Shown here: piece after piece, positions 24,330-33,071 of the stretch
Numbering within the stretch: position 1 is the first letter of the stretch
Layout: each line of letters opens with the position of its first letter
Assembly (NCBI RefSeq): GCF_003333315.1
Contig: NZ_PSYR01000001.1
Location: 124,001-188,000 of the forward strand
Direction: 5' to 3'
DNA: 64,000 bases
Source: Acidiferrobacter thiooxydans
GTDB taxonomy: Bacteria; Pseudomonadota; Gammaproteobacteria; Acidiferrobacterales; Acidiferrobacteraceae
Translations under genes and position numbers: made by a program
The notes under the pieces: generated by a model
Seen by the model: the letters and a program-made list of their open reading frames with translations, nothing else
What the model was told of the DNA's origin: nothing
Database searches by the model: none

Positions 24330-25655
24330 ATGAAGAAGAGCGTGGCGCGTTATGCCGTCATCCTATTGGCCGGTGTGTTCCTGGGGGCCGGCCTGACGGT
24401 CGAGCGCGCGGTGCAGGCCGAGCGCGCTGCGCATGAGCGCGCCACACTCGCGCATCTCCCGCTGCGCGAACTGCGCACCTTCGCCGAGGTCTATAACATC
24501 GTCAAGGCCGAGTACGTGGTCCCGGTCAGCAGCCACAAGCTGATCGATAACGCCTTGCGCGGTATGGTCGACAACCTCGACCCCCATTCCCAGTACCTCG
24601 ACCCCCGCCAATACCGTCATCTCACGGTCGATACCACCGGACGTTTCGGGGGTGTGGGCCTTGAGGTGACTGAATACAAGGGCTTTCTGAAGGTCGTGAC
24701 GCCCATACAAGGGACCCCGGGAGGACGCAGCGGCATTCGCCCCGGTGACCTTATAGTGCGCATCGACGGGACCTTCATCCAGGGACTGTCGCTGCGCAAA
24801 TCCGTGCACCTGCTGCGCGGGCGCCCGGGATCGACCGTTGTGCTCACGGTATTGCGCAAGGGGGTGAGTCGGCCGCTCACCTTCCACCTGCGCCGCCAGA
24901 TCATCAAGATCCACAGCGTGGCAAGCCGGTTGCTTGCACCCGGCTACGGCTATCTGCGCATCTCGGAATTCCAGGGCGCGACCGGCAAGGGCGTGACGCG
25001 TGCCCTACAGCACCTGCAGGCGGAAAACCATGCCCCCTTGAAGGGCCTGGTGCTCGACCTGCGCGACAACCCCGGCGGCGTATTGAACGCGGCCGTCGCG
25101 GTCTGCGATGACTTCCTGAATCACGGCATCATTGTCAGCACGCGCGGCCGCATCCCGAGCTCGGACGTCGTCTTTCATGCCCATGGCCCTGATCTCTTGC
25201 ACGGGGCCCCCATGGTCGTACTGGTAAACGGCGGATCGGCATCGGCCGCCGAGATCGTGGCGGGCGCGTTGCAGGACAACCGGCGCGCGATCATCATGGG
25301 CACGAGGACCTTCGGCAAGGGCAGCGTGCAAACCATCATGCCCATGAGTAACGGCGGCGCGCTGCGCCTGACGACGGCCCGATACTTCACGCCCAATGGG
25401 CGCTCCATTCAAAATCTCGGGATCACGCCGAACATCGTGGTCCATGAAGGGAAGTTCGTGCCAAGCGGCAGCAACGATTTCTTGCGTGAGGTGGACCTTC
25501 CGAACCACCTCAGCAATCCGAATCCGCCCAAGATGCAGGCCAAGGCGGCGAGCGTCCCGCCCGCGACCCGCAAACTCCTCGACGACGACTATCAGCTACG
25601 CCAGGCCTTTGACCTGCTCCGGGGGCTGTCTGTGTATCGACAATTCAAGGGGTGA
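24330..25655 (+). CDS. ctpA: Carboxy-terminal processing protease (S41 family)
   Basis: 441 residues from an ATG preceded by GAGGAGG. N-terminal signal anchor (YAVILLAGVFLGAGLTV). A PDZ domain occupies roughly residues 100-190 (FGGVGLEVTEYKGFLKVV, IRPGDLIVRIDGTFI). The serine protease core contains DLRDNPGGVLNAAV, the nucleophile in VNGGSASAAEIVAGAL and the lysine in GTRTFGKGSVQ. Degrades periplasmic proteins from non-polar C-termini, often peptidoglycan hydrolases and their activators, which fits its place after envC. Confidence 0.96.
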   Translation: MKKSVARYAVILLAGVFLGAGLTVERAVQAERAAHERATLAHLPLRELRTFAEVYNIVKAEYVVPVSSHKLIDNALRGMVDNLDPHSQYLDPRQYRHLTVDTTGRFGGVGLEVTEYKGFLKVVTPIQGTPGGRSGIRPGDLIVRIDGTFIQGLSLRKSVHLLRGRPGSTVVLTVLRKGVSRPLTFHLRRQIIKIHSVASRLLAPGYGYLRISEFQGATGKGVTRALQHLQAENHAPLKGLVLDLRDNPGGVLNAAVAVCDDFLNHGIIVSTRGRIPSSDVVFHAHGPDLLHGAPMVVLVNGGSASAAEIVAGALQDNRRAIIMGTRTFGKGSVQTIMPMSNGGALRLTTARYFTPNGRSIQNLGITPNIVVHEGKFVPSGSNDFLREVDLPNHLSNPNPPKMQAKAASVPPATRKLLDDDYQLRQAFDLLRGLSVYRQFKG

Positions 25656-25659
25656 TGAT

Positions 25660-26136
25660 ATGACCGTCCGGGATGCCTTGCCGATTACGATTCGTCCTCT
25701 GCAACGCACGGATCTTCCCGGGGTCATGCACCTGCACCGGGAGCTCGGCTGGAACCCGGCCTTCAAGGCCGATGGCAGCACCCTGGGCCAGCGCCTGAGC
25801 GCGCTGATCACCGAGGATAACGCCCTGTTGCTCGTCGCCGAGCACGATCAGATGGTGGTCGGCTACGTCCATGGGGAGATCGTCACGCACCTCCTGTTCG
25901 CCGGACGCGAGCTCCATGTGACGGAGCTTTTCGTGATCGCCGAGGCGCGCAATCGCGGGGTGGGCAAGCGATTGATGGCGGCCATAGAGAGCGAGGCGGC
26001 GGCGCGTAAATGTTTCCGTATCAGCGTCCTGAACAGCCGCGAACGGGATTCCTACCGTCGCGGCTTTTATCCCTCGCTGGGGTACGAAGAGCGCCCGAGT
26101 GTCGCGCATTTCACAAAGCGTCTCGACTGGGGCTGA
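25660..26136 (+). CDS. GNAT-family N-acetyltransferase
   Basis: 158 residues from the ATG at 25660 with AAGGGG upstream; it lies 4 bp after ctpA and is likely cotranscribed. The GNAT core is clear: ITIRPLQRTDLPGVMHLHRE (motif C/D), then LFVIAEARNRGVGKRLMAAI, which contains the acetyl-CoA binding R-x-x-G-x-G/A loop. FRISVLNSRERDSYRRGFYP completes the fold. The acceptor substrate cannot be predicted. Confidence 0.88.
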   Translation: MTVRDALPITIRPLQRTDLPGVMHLHRELGWNPAFKADGSTLGQRLSALITEDNALLLVAEHDQMVVGYVHGEIVTHLLFAGRELHVTELFVIAEARNRGVGKRLMAAIESEAAARKCFRISVLNSRERDSYRRGFYPSLGYEERPSVAHFTKRLDWG

Positions 26137-26354
26137 TGGCCCCAAGACCCCAACCGCCCCCTAAGGGCCGCCTCCCGCCGCCCGCGGGGCGATCCTGTCG
26201 TGGCGGCCCATCGCACTGATCCGCGCCTTGCGTTCTTGCGTCAAGACCTTCCCTTCGGTCCTGCCCCTGCTATCCTGAAAGAGAACGGCCGCCGTCCGGG
26301 CGCGTCGTGCGTCCATCCAAAAAACACGAAGACATCAATGGGGAGGAATTCGGT

Positions 26355-27044
26355 ATGACCAGGCTGTTTCGGGGGCGGGGTGCGGGCATCGTGGTGGCGC
26401 TCGTGGGTGCAGTGATGGCGGTCCCGGCGCACGCCCAACCGGTCAATGTCTCGATCGGGGCCTCGACTCTGGGGCTTGGCGTACAGGTGTCCACGGCCCT
26501 CATCCCGGGGACCCTGGACCTGGCGGTGGGTATCAACCATTTAAGCGAGAGCCGCGCGGGGACCTATACGAGCTCCAACAACAGCATCCCCTACCATGCC
26601 ACGTTGCGCCTCCAGACCATACCGGTGCTGCTCAACTATTATCCGTTCGCGGGGGTGTTCCGCATCACCGGCGGGGCCATGGTCAACGAGAACCGCGTGT
26701 CCGCCTACTCCTTCGATCCCACCGGGACCTACGTGATCAATGGGGCCGGCTATCCAGGCGCCGAGGTTGGCACCTTTACGGGCACGATGACCTACCGGCG
26801 CATCGCGCCCTATCTCGGCATAGGCTGGGGCAGCAAGGCCGCCCGCCATCCCGGCTTCTCAATGGGGTTTGATGTCGGTGTGCTCTTTACCGGTAGCCCC
26901 GATGTCCAACTGCGCGCAAGTAACCCCACCGGCAACCCCACCCTGGCCTCCGATGTCGCCGCCGCCCAGGCCAGCGCCAACTCCCGCGCGAGCTCCTACC
27001 GGCTCTGGCCGGTCATCGGCCTGCGCCTCGGCTACGATTTCTGA
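26355..27044 (+). CDS. Small outer-membrane beta-barrel protein
   Basis: 229 residues from an ATG preceded by GGGAGG. The signal peptide ends at VPAHAQ. The mature part alternates hydrophobic and polar residues in about eight strands and ends in Tyr-Asp-Phe, the terminal aromatic recognised by the BAM complex. Gly-rich strands such as IAPYLGIGWGSKA and GFSMGFDVGVLF resemble OmpW/OmpA-like small barrels, but I do not assign a family. The 218 bp upstream are without a recognisable gene. Confidence 0.75.
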   Translation: MTRLFRGRGAGIVVALVGAVMAVPAHAQPVNVSIGASTLGLGVQVSTALIPGTLDLAVGINHLSESRAGTYTSSNNSIPYHATLRLQTIPVLLNYYPFAGVFRITGGAMVNENRVSAYSFDPTGTYVINGAGYPGAEVGTFTGTMTYRRIAPYLGIGWGSKAARHPGFSMGFDVGVLFTGSPDVQLRASNPTGNPTLASDVAAAQASANSRASSYRLWPVIGLRLGYDF

Positions 27045-27084
27045 CGGCCGGGCGGCATGGCCTCGCCGCCGGGCGGGGCGCCGC

Positions 27085-28746
27085 TCATTGCGGCCGGCGT
27101 CCGAGATCGAGCACGGACCACGCGAGCAACACAAACCCGGGCGCCCCGACCCCGATCTCTATGACGTCGAGATAGCGGGCGACGAACCCCGGGTGGGTCA
27201 CGCCAAAGACCCCGAGGCCCACGGCCAGCAAGGCCCCGCCGAGCAGGCCGATCATGATGCGCCGATGGCGCACGCGCATGTCCTGCGCCAGGCGCTCGAT
27301 CTCATCCGATTGCGCGCGCACCGAGAGTTCCCCGTCCTTGGCCTGTCTCAGGGTGGTGCCAAGGTAGCGCGGGATCTCGGGCAGGATATGGATCCAGTTC
27401 GGATACTCCTTGCGCACCGCATTCCACACTGCGCGCGGGCCCAATTGCTCGCGCATCCAGCGCTCCAGGAACGGTTTGGCCGTGATCCATAGGTCGAGAT
27501 CGGGGTAGAGCCGGCGCCCGAGTCCCTCGATGTTGAACAGGGTCTTCTGAAGAAGCACGAGTTGCGGCTGGACCTCCATGTTGAACCGGCGCGCGGTCTG
27601 GAACAAATTCATGAGCAGGCGGCCGAATGAGATGTCCTTTATGGGCTTTGCGAAGATCGGCTCGCACACCGTGCGGATTGCCCCCTCGAGCTCATCGACG
27701 CGCGTCCCCTTCGGGACCCAGCCGGCGCGCACATGGGCCTCGGCGATGCTGCGATAGTCGCGGTTCAGGAAGCCCAGGATGTTCTCGGCGAGATAGTATT
27801 TGTCATCCGCGCTCAGCGTGCCCATGATCCCGAAGTCCACGGCGCGGTACTGGCCGGTGAACGACACAAAGATGTTCCCGGGATGCATGTCGGCATGGAA
27901 GAACCCGTCGCGGAATGCCTGCGTAAAGAATATCTCCACGCCGTTGTGGGCGAGCTTGCGCAGGTCGACACCGTGGGCCACCAGGGCCTCGCGGTTCGAG
28001 ATCGGCACGCCCGTGATGCGCTCCATCACCATGACCGATCGGCGCGTGTAGTCCCAGAACACGCGCGGCACATAGAGAAGCGTGGAGTCCTGGAAGTTCG
28101 TGCGCAATTGACTCGCGTTCGCCGCCTCGTGGGCCAAGTCCATCTCGTCGTGGACGATCTTCTCGTATTCCTTGACGACCTCGAGCGGCCGCAGGCGGCG
28201 GGCGTCGGGCCAATAGCGGACGGCGAGCTGCGCCAAGGTCTGCAGGAGCGCTAGATCGCGTCGCAGGATGATGTCGATCCCCGGCCGCAGGACCTTGACG
28301 GCCACCTCGGTCCCGTCATGTAGGGTGGCGAAATGGACCTGTGCGACCGACGCCGAGGCCACGGGGGTCGTGTCGAAGGTACGGAAGGCCTGCGAGAGCG
28401 GCATGCCGTAGGCGGCCTCGATCAGGGCCACCGCCTGTTGGCTCGGAAACGGCGGCACCCGGTCTTGTAGGCGGCTGAGCTCCACGACGATGTCCTCAGG
28501 CACGAGGTCTGGTCGGGTCGACAGCATCTGGCCGAATTTTATGAAGATGGGCCCGAGCTCCTCGAGGGCGAGCCGCAGGCGCTCGCCGCGCGGGGCGCGC
28601 GTCTGGCGCCACCGCCACGGGGCCAGCCGCAGGACGTAGGCATAGAGCCGGAACAGGTGGAGGTTGGCTACGAATTCATCGAGTCCATGGGAGATGAAGA
28701 CCGTGGTGATGCGCAAAAGTCGCCGCGCGCGCCCGAAGGTCAGCAT
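27085..28746 (-). CDS. ubiB: Ubiquinone biosynthesis ABC1/ADCK-type ATPase UbiB
   Basis: 553 residues, full length. Family hallmark KxGQ in FIKFGQMLSTRPDLVPED, the Ala-rich loop region VASASVAQVHFATLHDG in place of a P-loop, and catalytic-type FHADMHPGNIF. Two C-terminal transmembrane helices (IMIGLLGGALLAVGLGVF and PGFVLLAWSVL). Supports aerobic ubiquinone synthesis as an ATPase in the Ubi complex. Its ATG overlaps the ubiJ stop (TGATG), and it ends the ubiE-RDD-ubiJ-ubiB operon. Confidence 0.97.
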   Translation of the reverse strand: MLTFGRARRLLRITTVFISHGLDEFVANLHLFRLYAYVLRLAPWRWRQTRAPRGERLRLALEELGPIFIKFGQMLSTRPDLVPEDIVVELSRLQDRVPPFPSQQAVALIEAAYGMPLSQAFRTFDTTPVASASVAQVHFATLHDGTEVAVKVLRPGIDIILRRDLALLQTLAQLAVRYWPDARRLRPLEVVKEYEKIVHDEMDLAHEAANASQLRTNFQDSTLLYVPRVFWDYTRRSVMVMERITGVPISNREALVAHGVDLRKLAHNGVEIFFTQAFRDGFFHADMHPGNIFVSFTGQYRAVDFGIMGTLSADDKYYLAENILGFLNRDYRSIAEAHVRAGWVPKGTRVDELEGAIRTVCEPIFAKPIKDISFGRLLMNLFQTARRFNMEVQPQLVLLQKTLFNIEGLGRRLYPDLDLWITAKPFLERWMREQLGPRAVWNAVRKEYPNWIHILPEIPRYLGTTLRQAKDGELSVRAQSDEIERLAQDMRVRHRRIMIGLLGGALLAVGLGVFGVTHPGFVARYLDVIEIGVGAPGFVLLAWSVLDLGRRPQ

Positions 28747-29342
28747 CAGCGCGCCTTCAGGCGACGTACGCGCTGGCCAAGCCGTTCCACATCATCTCTC
28801 AGGGTGTCCACGGCGGCCAGGAACTCATCCATCTCCCAGGGGCGCGGGAGCGCCCGCTCCTCGTCTTGCAAAAAGGCCACGGCATTAGCCCCCAGTCGCC
28901 GCGCGGCATAGCGCACGGACGCGCCGACCCGGCGCAGGCCGCGAATGACGAGCTGCGCGGGCACGTCGCCCACGGTGCTTGCGAATGCCTCCTGCCAGTC
29001 CACCGGGGCGTTTTCAAAGAGCCGCTTCATGGCCCACGCGGTGTCGATGTCGCCTTCCATCGTGAGCCCGGAGGCGACCACTTTCTGCGTCTGTTCAGGA
29101 CGCGCGCGCATGAGCGCGGCGAGCTGCAGGGCCGAGCCGCGCACGGTCACGTCCGGGTTCCCGGTCGGCGGGCGGACCTGGATGCGCTCGGGCGTAAACG
29201 CAAGCTCGAAGGACTGTGCTGGGCTCGTTAGCACCACGCGCACCGATCGCCCGGCGAGCGCGGCAAGGCCGGCGCGCGCCTCGGGATCGATGCGAAATGG
29301 GATGTTCAGGGCCTGCTCCAGGGCGAAAAGCGCGATGCGCAC
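28746..29342 (-). CDS. ubiJ: Ubiquinone biosynthesis accessory factor UbiJ (SCP2 domain)
   Basis: 198 residues, GTG start. The N-terminal half is a sterol-carrier-protein-2-like lipid-binding domain (LNIPFRIDPEARAGLAALAG, VRPPTGNPDVTVRGSALQLA). The C-terminal part (FLAAVDTLRDDVERLGQRV) is a coiled coil, as in known UbiJ. It binds ubiquinone intermediates in the cytosolic Ubi complex with UbiK. It lies between the RDD gene and ubiB, matching the ubiE-ubiJ-ubiB order of enterobacteria except for the inserted RDD gene. Confidence 0.93.
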   Translation of the reverse strand: MRIALFALEQALNIPFRIDPEARAGLAALAGRSVRVVLTSPAQSFELAFTPERIQVRPPTGNPDVTVRGSALQLAALMRARPEQTQKVVASGLTMEGDIDTAWAMKRLFENAPVDWQEAFASTVGDVPAQLVIRGLRRVGASVRYAARRLGANAVAFLQDEERALPRPWEMDEFLAAVDTLRDDVERLGQRVRRLKAR

Positions 29343-29344
29343 CG

Positions 29345-29839
29345 TTACCCCCGTCGCGGATGGCGCGGCACATACAGCACCACCGAGCCCGCGATCTTGT
29401 CATGAAAGCCCTGCTTGTGTCGGTCCCAGGCGATCCACAGAAAGCCGAGCCCCAAGGTCGCATACGAGACTAGATAACCTACGTTGCGCAAAAGCGATTG
29501 GCCGACCGTGAGCGGGCCCAAGGTTTGCGCGTCCACGAGATGGCAGGACAGCAAAAGCTTGCCGGGTGTGCCCAGGAATTTCACCCAGAACACCACCGAG
29601 TACGCGACCCCGAAGACGAGCCCGAAGAGCTGGCGCAGGGGGTCTGCGGCCACGGCCTGGGCGAGTGCCGCAAGCGTCAGATGGGCCGGCCAGCGTGCCG
29701 GCGCCAGCGCGGACACCACCGGCAAAAGCACGATGTTGTCGACCAGGTCCGCGGCCATGCGTCGCCAGAAGCCGGCATAGCACAGATCCGCGGGCGCGCG
29801 CGCCGGGCCCTCCTGTGCCGGTGAGAGCGTTGCCGCCAT
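29345..29839 (-). CDS. RDD-family membrane protein
   Basis: 164 residues from the ATG that overlaps the ubiE stop by one base (TAATG). Arg-Arg-Met-Ala-Ala-Asp-Leu-Val-Asp gives the RDD family its name (here RRMAADLVDNIVLLPVV). Three to four hydrophobic segments follow, with KFLGTPGKLLLSCHLVDAQT and WIAWDRHKQGFHDKIAGSVV typical of the family's C-terminus. The function of RDD proteins is broadly unknown (some act in ion transport). It is inserted in an otherwise standard ubiE-ubiJ-ubiB operon. Confidence 0.9.
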   Translation of the reverse strand: MAATLSPAQEGPARAPADLCYAGFWRRMAADLVDNIVLLPVVSALAPARWPAHLTLAALAQAVAADPLRQLFGLVFGVAYSVVFWVKFLGTPGKLLLSCHLVDAQTLGPLTVGQSLLRNVGYLVSYATLGLGFLWIAWDRHKQGFHDKIAGSVVLYVPRHPRRG

Positions 29840-30597
29840 TAGAGCTTGTAGCCCCTGTGCACGGCGACGATCCCGCCTGTCAGGTTCCAGTACGTGACCC
29901 GCTGCAGACCTGCATCCTCCATCAGGGCCTTCAGCGCCTCCTGATCCGGGTGCTTGCGAATCGACTCCACGAGGTACTGATAGCTCTCCTCGTCTTGCGC
30001 GACATAGCGCCCAAGTTTGGGCACCACGGCAAACGAGTAGGCGTCGTAGAGTCGGCCAAAGAGCGGCGACCGGGGGCGCGAGAACTCCAGCACCACACAA
30101 CGCCCCCCGGGTTTGAGTGCCCGCGACATCGCCGCGAGCGCGCGGTCTTTATGCGTGACGTTGCGCAGCCCGAAGCCGATCGTGATGAGGTCGAAGGTGT
30201 TGTCGGGAAACGGCAGACTCTCGGCGTTCGCTTGGACATAGGTGAGCCTGCGCGGCGTGCCGCGATCCATGAGGCGATCGCGGCCGACCGCGAGCATGGC
30301 GTCGTTGATGTCGCTCAGGACCACAAGGCCGCGGTCGCTGACGCGCACGGCCATGGCCGCCGCTAGGTCCCCGGTCCCGCCGGCGAGATCGAGAACGCGC
30401 TCCCCGGGCTTGGCCGCGGCGATATTCAGGGCGAACGCCTTCCAGGCGCGGTGCAGCCCCCCCGACATGAGGTCGTTCATGAGGTCGTAGCGCGTCGCGA
30501 CCGAGCGGAACACGCGGCCTACGAGACGCGTCTTCTCGCTCTCGGGCACCTCACGGTAACCAAAATGGGTAGTGGGTTCGGCTTGTTCTTTATCCAT
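29839..30597 (-). CDS. ubiE: Ubiquinone/menaquinone C-methyltransferase
   Basis: 252 residues. SAM-dependent C-methylation of the quinone ring. Landmarks: [20 protein letters not shown] at the N-terminus, the SAM loop [35 protein letters not shown] and [20 protein letters not shown], then the C-terminal [17 protein letters not shown]. Preceded 4 bp upstream by the DUF971 gene, a common pairing in proteobacteria. Confidence 0.98.
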   Translation of the reverse strand: MDKEQAEPTTHFGYREVPESEKTRLVGRVFRSVATRYDLMNDLMSGGLHRAWKAFALNIAAAKPGERVLDLAGGTGDLAAAMAVRVSDRGLVVLSDINDAMLAVGRDRLMDRGTPRRLTYVQANAESLPFPDNTFDLITIGFGLRNVTHKDRALAAMSRALKPGGRCVVLEFSRPRSPLFGRLYDAYSFAVVPKLGRYVAQDEESYQYLVESIRKHPDQEALKALMEDAGLQRVTYWNLTGGIVAVHRGYKL

Positions 30598-30601
30598 TGC
30601 G

Positions 30602-30964
30602 TCACGTCCGTCCGTGTCCCGCCTGCTCCAGGCGGCTCAGATATTCGCGCCACAGCCGGTCCTGGTGGATGCCCAGATTATAGAGCAGGTCCCAGGAGTA
30701 GATGCCTGTGTCGTGGCCGTCATCGAAGCGCAGTAGCACCGCGTAGGTCCCGACCGGTTCAATGGCCACGATGTTGACCGATTGCTTGCCGACCTGCAGC
30801 ACCTCCTGCCCCGGGCCATGGCCGCGCACCTCGGCGGACGGCGAGTACACGCGCAGGTATTCGGCGGGGAGCTCGAATCGGCTTCCGTCGGCGAAGGTCA
30901 CCTCAAGGATGCGGGATTTCTGGTGTAACTTGATATCGGTCGGCCGTACCGTGTTCTTGCGCAT
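30602..30964 (-). CDS. DUF971 / gamma-butyrobetaine hydroxylase-like N-terminal domain protein
   Basis: 120 residues consisting of a single DUF971 domain: [40 protein letters not shown] and [19 protein letters not shown] are diagnostic. The function of the family is unclear; a structural or Fe-S-linked role has been proposed for some members. In many relatives it follows hslUV; here no hslUV precedes it, and a divergent phoB lies upstream. It probably heads the ubiE-RDD-ubiJ-ubiB transcript. Confidence 0.93.
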   Translation of the reverse strand: MRKNTVRPTDIKLHQKSRILEVTFADGSRFELPAEYLRVYSPSAEVRGHGPGQEVLQVGKQSVNIVAIEPVGTYAVLLRFDDGHDTGIYSWDLLYNLGIHQDRLWREYLSRLEQAGHGRT

Positions 30965-30995
30965 GCCCCGGCGTCTCCTTGCATCACTGTTGCGC

Positions 30996-31013
30996 TTGAC
31001 ACAAAAGCGTCAT
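30996..31013 (+). promoter_or_regulatory. Pho-box-like direct repeat before phoB
   Basis: TTGACAC-AAAA-GCGTCAT has two 7-mers at the canonical 11-bp spacing with an A-rich 4-nt spacer, each matching 5 of 7 positions of the PhoB consensus CTGTCAT/C. TTGACA inside the first repeat is also a perfect -35, with a poor -10 (TTGTGT, 31019-31024) 17 nt on. Located 36 bp upstream of the phoB ATG, consistent with autoactivation of phoBR. Confidence 0.5.
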
Positions 31014-31048
31014 ACTGCTTGTGTTGAATGGGCAACAGGGAGGACATC

Positions 31049-31738
31049 ATGCCTGGAAAGATCCTTGTTGTCGACGATGAGCCGGCGATTCGCGCCATGG
31101 TTCGGTTTGCCTTGAAGCAGGCCGATTTTCATTGCGCCGAGGCGCAGGATGCCACGGAGGCCCAGACCTGCGTGCTCGCCGATCTTCCGGATCTCATCCT
31201 TCTCGATTGGATGCTTCCAGGCCTGAGCGGGGTCGATTATGCACGACGGTTGCGCCGTGAGCGGCTTACCCAGAATATCCCCATTATCATGCTGACCGCG
31301 CGCGTGGACGAGGAGGACAAGGTGCGCGCCCTCAATACCGGGGCCGACGACTTCATGACCAAGCCGTTTTCCCCTCGGGAGCTCATAGCGCGGGTACGGG
31401 CGGTGCTGCGGCGTGTCGCCCCCATGGCCTCCGACGACATCGTGGCGGTAGGCGGTCTGTTGCTCGATCCAGCCACGCACAAGGTCCTGGCCGACGACGA
31501 GCGCCTGACCCTCGGACCCACCGAGTTCCGGTTGCTGCACTTCTTCATGACCCACGCCGAGCGCGTCCATAGCCGTGAGCGCGTCCTGGATGCTGTGTGG
31601 GGCAGCAACACCTATATCGACGAGCGCACCGTCGATGTCCATATCCGCCGCCTGCGCAAGGCCCTTACCGCCAGCGGTTATGATCGTTATATCCAGACCG
31701 TGAGGGGAGTCGGCTACCGCTTCTCCGGGGACCCTTAA
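31049..31738 (+). CDS. phoB: Phosphate regulon response regulator PhoB
   Basis: 229 residues from the ATG with GGGAGG upstream; the in-frame ATG 21 nt earlier is less likely. Receiver domain: VVDDEP acidic pocket, phospho-accepting Asp in LILLDWMLPGLSG, then LTARVDEEDKVRALNTGADD and KPFSPREL with the conserved lysine. The C-terminal OmpR/PhoB winged helix has LTLGPTEFRLLHFFM, RTVDVHIRRLRKAL and GVGYRFS. Activates phosphate-starvation genes. Followed 3 bp later by phoR. Confidence 0.97.
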   Translation: MPGKILVVDDEPAIRAMVRFALKQADFHCAEAQDATEAQTCVLADLPDLILLDWMLPGLSGVDYARRLRRERLTQNIPIIMLTARVDEEDKVRALNTGADDFMTKPFSPRELIARVRAVLRRVAPMASDDIVAVGGLLLDPATHKVLADDERLTLGPTEFRLLHFFMTHAERVHSRERVLDAVWGSNTYIDERTVDVHIRRLRKALTASGYDRYIQTVRGVGYRFSGDP

Positions 31739-31741
31739 GCC

Positions 31742-33064
31742 TTGCATCGGGAATTGCGCCGGGAATTGTGGATGGCCTTGGCCATTACGGGAGGCGTCGC
31801 TGCGCTCGCCGCGGTAGCGGGTTATCCATTGGCCGGTGTGGCCGCCGGTCTCGGCCTCGTGGCCGCCCTGTCGTTGCGCAAGCTCGCCCGGCTGCACCGC
31901 TGGCTCGTGCGCGGGAGACGGGCCCCCATCCCCGAACTGGGCGGTTTGTGGGATGAGGTCATACGCGAGATCCACAGGCAGGATCGCGACAGTGAGCGGC
32001 ACAAAGAGCGCCTCACGGGCCTTTTCGATCGCCTGCAGGCGGCCGCGAGCGTGATGCCTGACGCCATGGTCGTCCTCGCCCGCCATGACGTCATAGAATG
32101 GGCAAACCCCCCCGCCGAGCGCCTGCTCGGCCTGCGCATCGAGCGCGATACGGGCGCGCGCATCGTCCATTTGATCCGCGACCCGGCGTTTGGCGCCTAT
32201 CTGGCCGCCGGAGACTACCGCGAACCGCTGATCCTGAAAGGACCGGTGGAGCCGATGGCGGTGACCCTCCAGATCATCCCGTTCGGGGCCAATGAGAGGC
32301 TCGTCATGGCCCGGGACATCACCCACGTCAAGCGGCTCGAGGACATGCGCCAACACTTCGTGGCCGATGTCTCGCACGAACTGCGCACGCCGCTTACGGT
32401 CCTGCACGGTTTTCTCGAGACCTTCGCGGACCTCTTCGAGGGCCAGGACGGCGAGGTGCGCTCGGGCATCGCGCTCATGCGCGAACAGGTCGAACGTATG
32501 CGCCGTCTCGTCGACGATCTGCTGGCGCTTTCACGGCTCGAGACCACGCCTGCGCGTGCCCACGACGACGTCGTCGACATGGGCGCGCTCCTCAAGGGCC
32601 TTGCCGACATTGCCACGGTGCTCGGCGCGGATCGCGGCCAGCGCATAGAGGTCGAGAATTGCGGTGCGGATCTTGTGGGAAATGTCGACGAATTGCGCAG
32701 CGCCTTTACGAACCTCGTGCAAAACGCAGTTCGCCATACCCCGGCCGGCGGATCGATACGCCTCGTGTGGCGGGCGGACGCCAGCGAAGGACGGTTTGTG
32801 GTGATCGACAGCGGCGAGGGTATCGCCGAGCGCCACATCCCGTTTCTCACGCAACGCTTCTATCGCGTCGACAGCGATCGCTCGCGGGCCTCGGGGGGTA
32901 CGGGCCTTGGTCTGGCGATCGTTGCCAAGGTCCTGTTGCGTCACGACGCGCGGCTGGCAGTCGAGAGCGTTCTCGGGCGGGGCAGCACGTTTACCTGCGT
33001 GTTTCCGTCAAGCCGACTTAAGTTCCCTCCCGACCCCTCGCGGGCCCCGCCGCCCACGGTATAA
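31742..33064 (+). CDS. phoR: Phosphate regulon sensor histidine kinase PhoR
   Basis: 440 residues from a TTG at 31742, which retains the basic N-terminus seen in other PhoR; an internal ATG ten codons later is possible. Two membrane helices near residues 10-50 are separated by a very short loop, the PhoR hallmark. A PAS domain (residues about 100-200) precedes the kinase core: H-box VSHELRTPLTVLHGFLE, N-box NLVQNAVRHTP, G1 DSGEGI and G2 GGTGLGLAI. Expected to respond to Pst/PhoU status; pstB and phoU lie 5 kb downstream. Confidence 0.96.
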   Translation: MHRELRRELWMALAITGGVAALAAVAGYPLAGVAAGLGLVAALSLRKLARLHRWLVRGRRAPIPELGGLWDEVIREIHRQDRDSERHKERLTGLFDRLQAAASVMPDAMVVLARHDVIEWANPPAERLLGLRIERDTGARIVHLIRDPAFGAYLAAGDYREPLILKGPVEPMAVTLQIIPFGANERLVMARDITHVKRLEDMRQHFVADVSHELRTPLTVLHGFLETFADLFEGQDGEVRSGIALMREQVERMRRLVDDLLALSRLETTPARAHDDVVDMGALLKGLADIATVLGADRGQRIEVENCGADLVGNVDELRSAFTNLVQNAVRHTPAGGSIRLVWRADASEGRFVVIDSGEGIAERHIPFLTQRFYRVDSDRSRASGGTGLGLAIVAKVLLRHDARLAVESVLGRGSTFTCVFPSSRLKFPPDPSRAPPPTV

Positions 33065-33065
33065 T
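33060..33065 (+). promoter_or_regulatory. Candidate -10 element overlapping the phoR stop
   Basis: TATAAT, separated by 6 nt from the ATG at 33072. It overlaps the phoR TAA. No -35 is evident, so this may be chance; it is listed because the same 6-nt spacing recurs before several other genes here. Confidence 0.25.
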
Positions 33066-33071
33066 GGCGTG

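Noticed and set aside
31010-32407. 465-residue minus-strand ORF across phoB-phoR
   Set aside because: phoB and phoR on the other strand have every expected motif. The long opposite frame is a codon-bias artefact.
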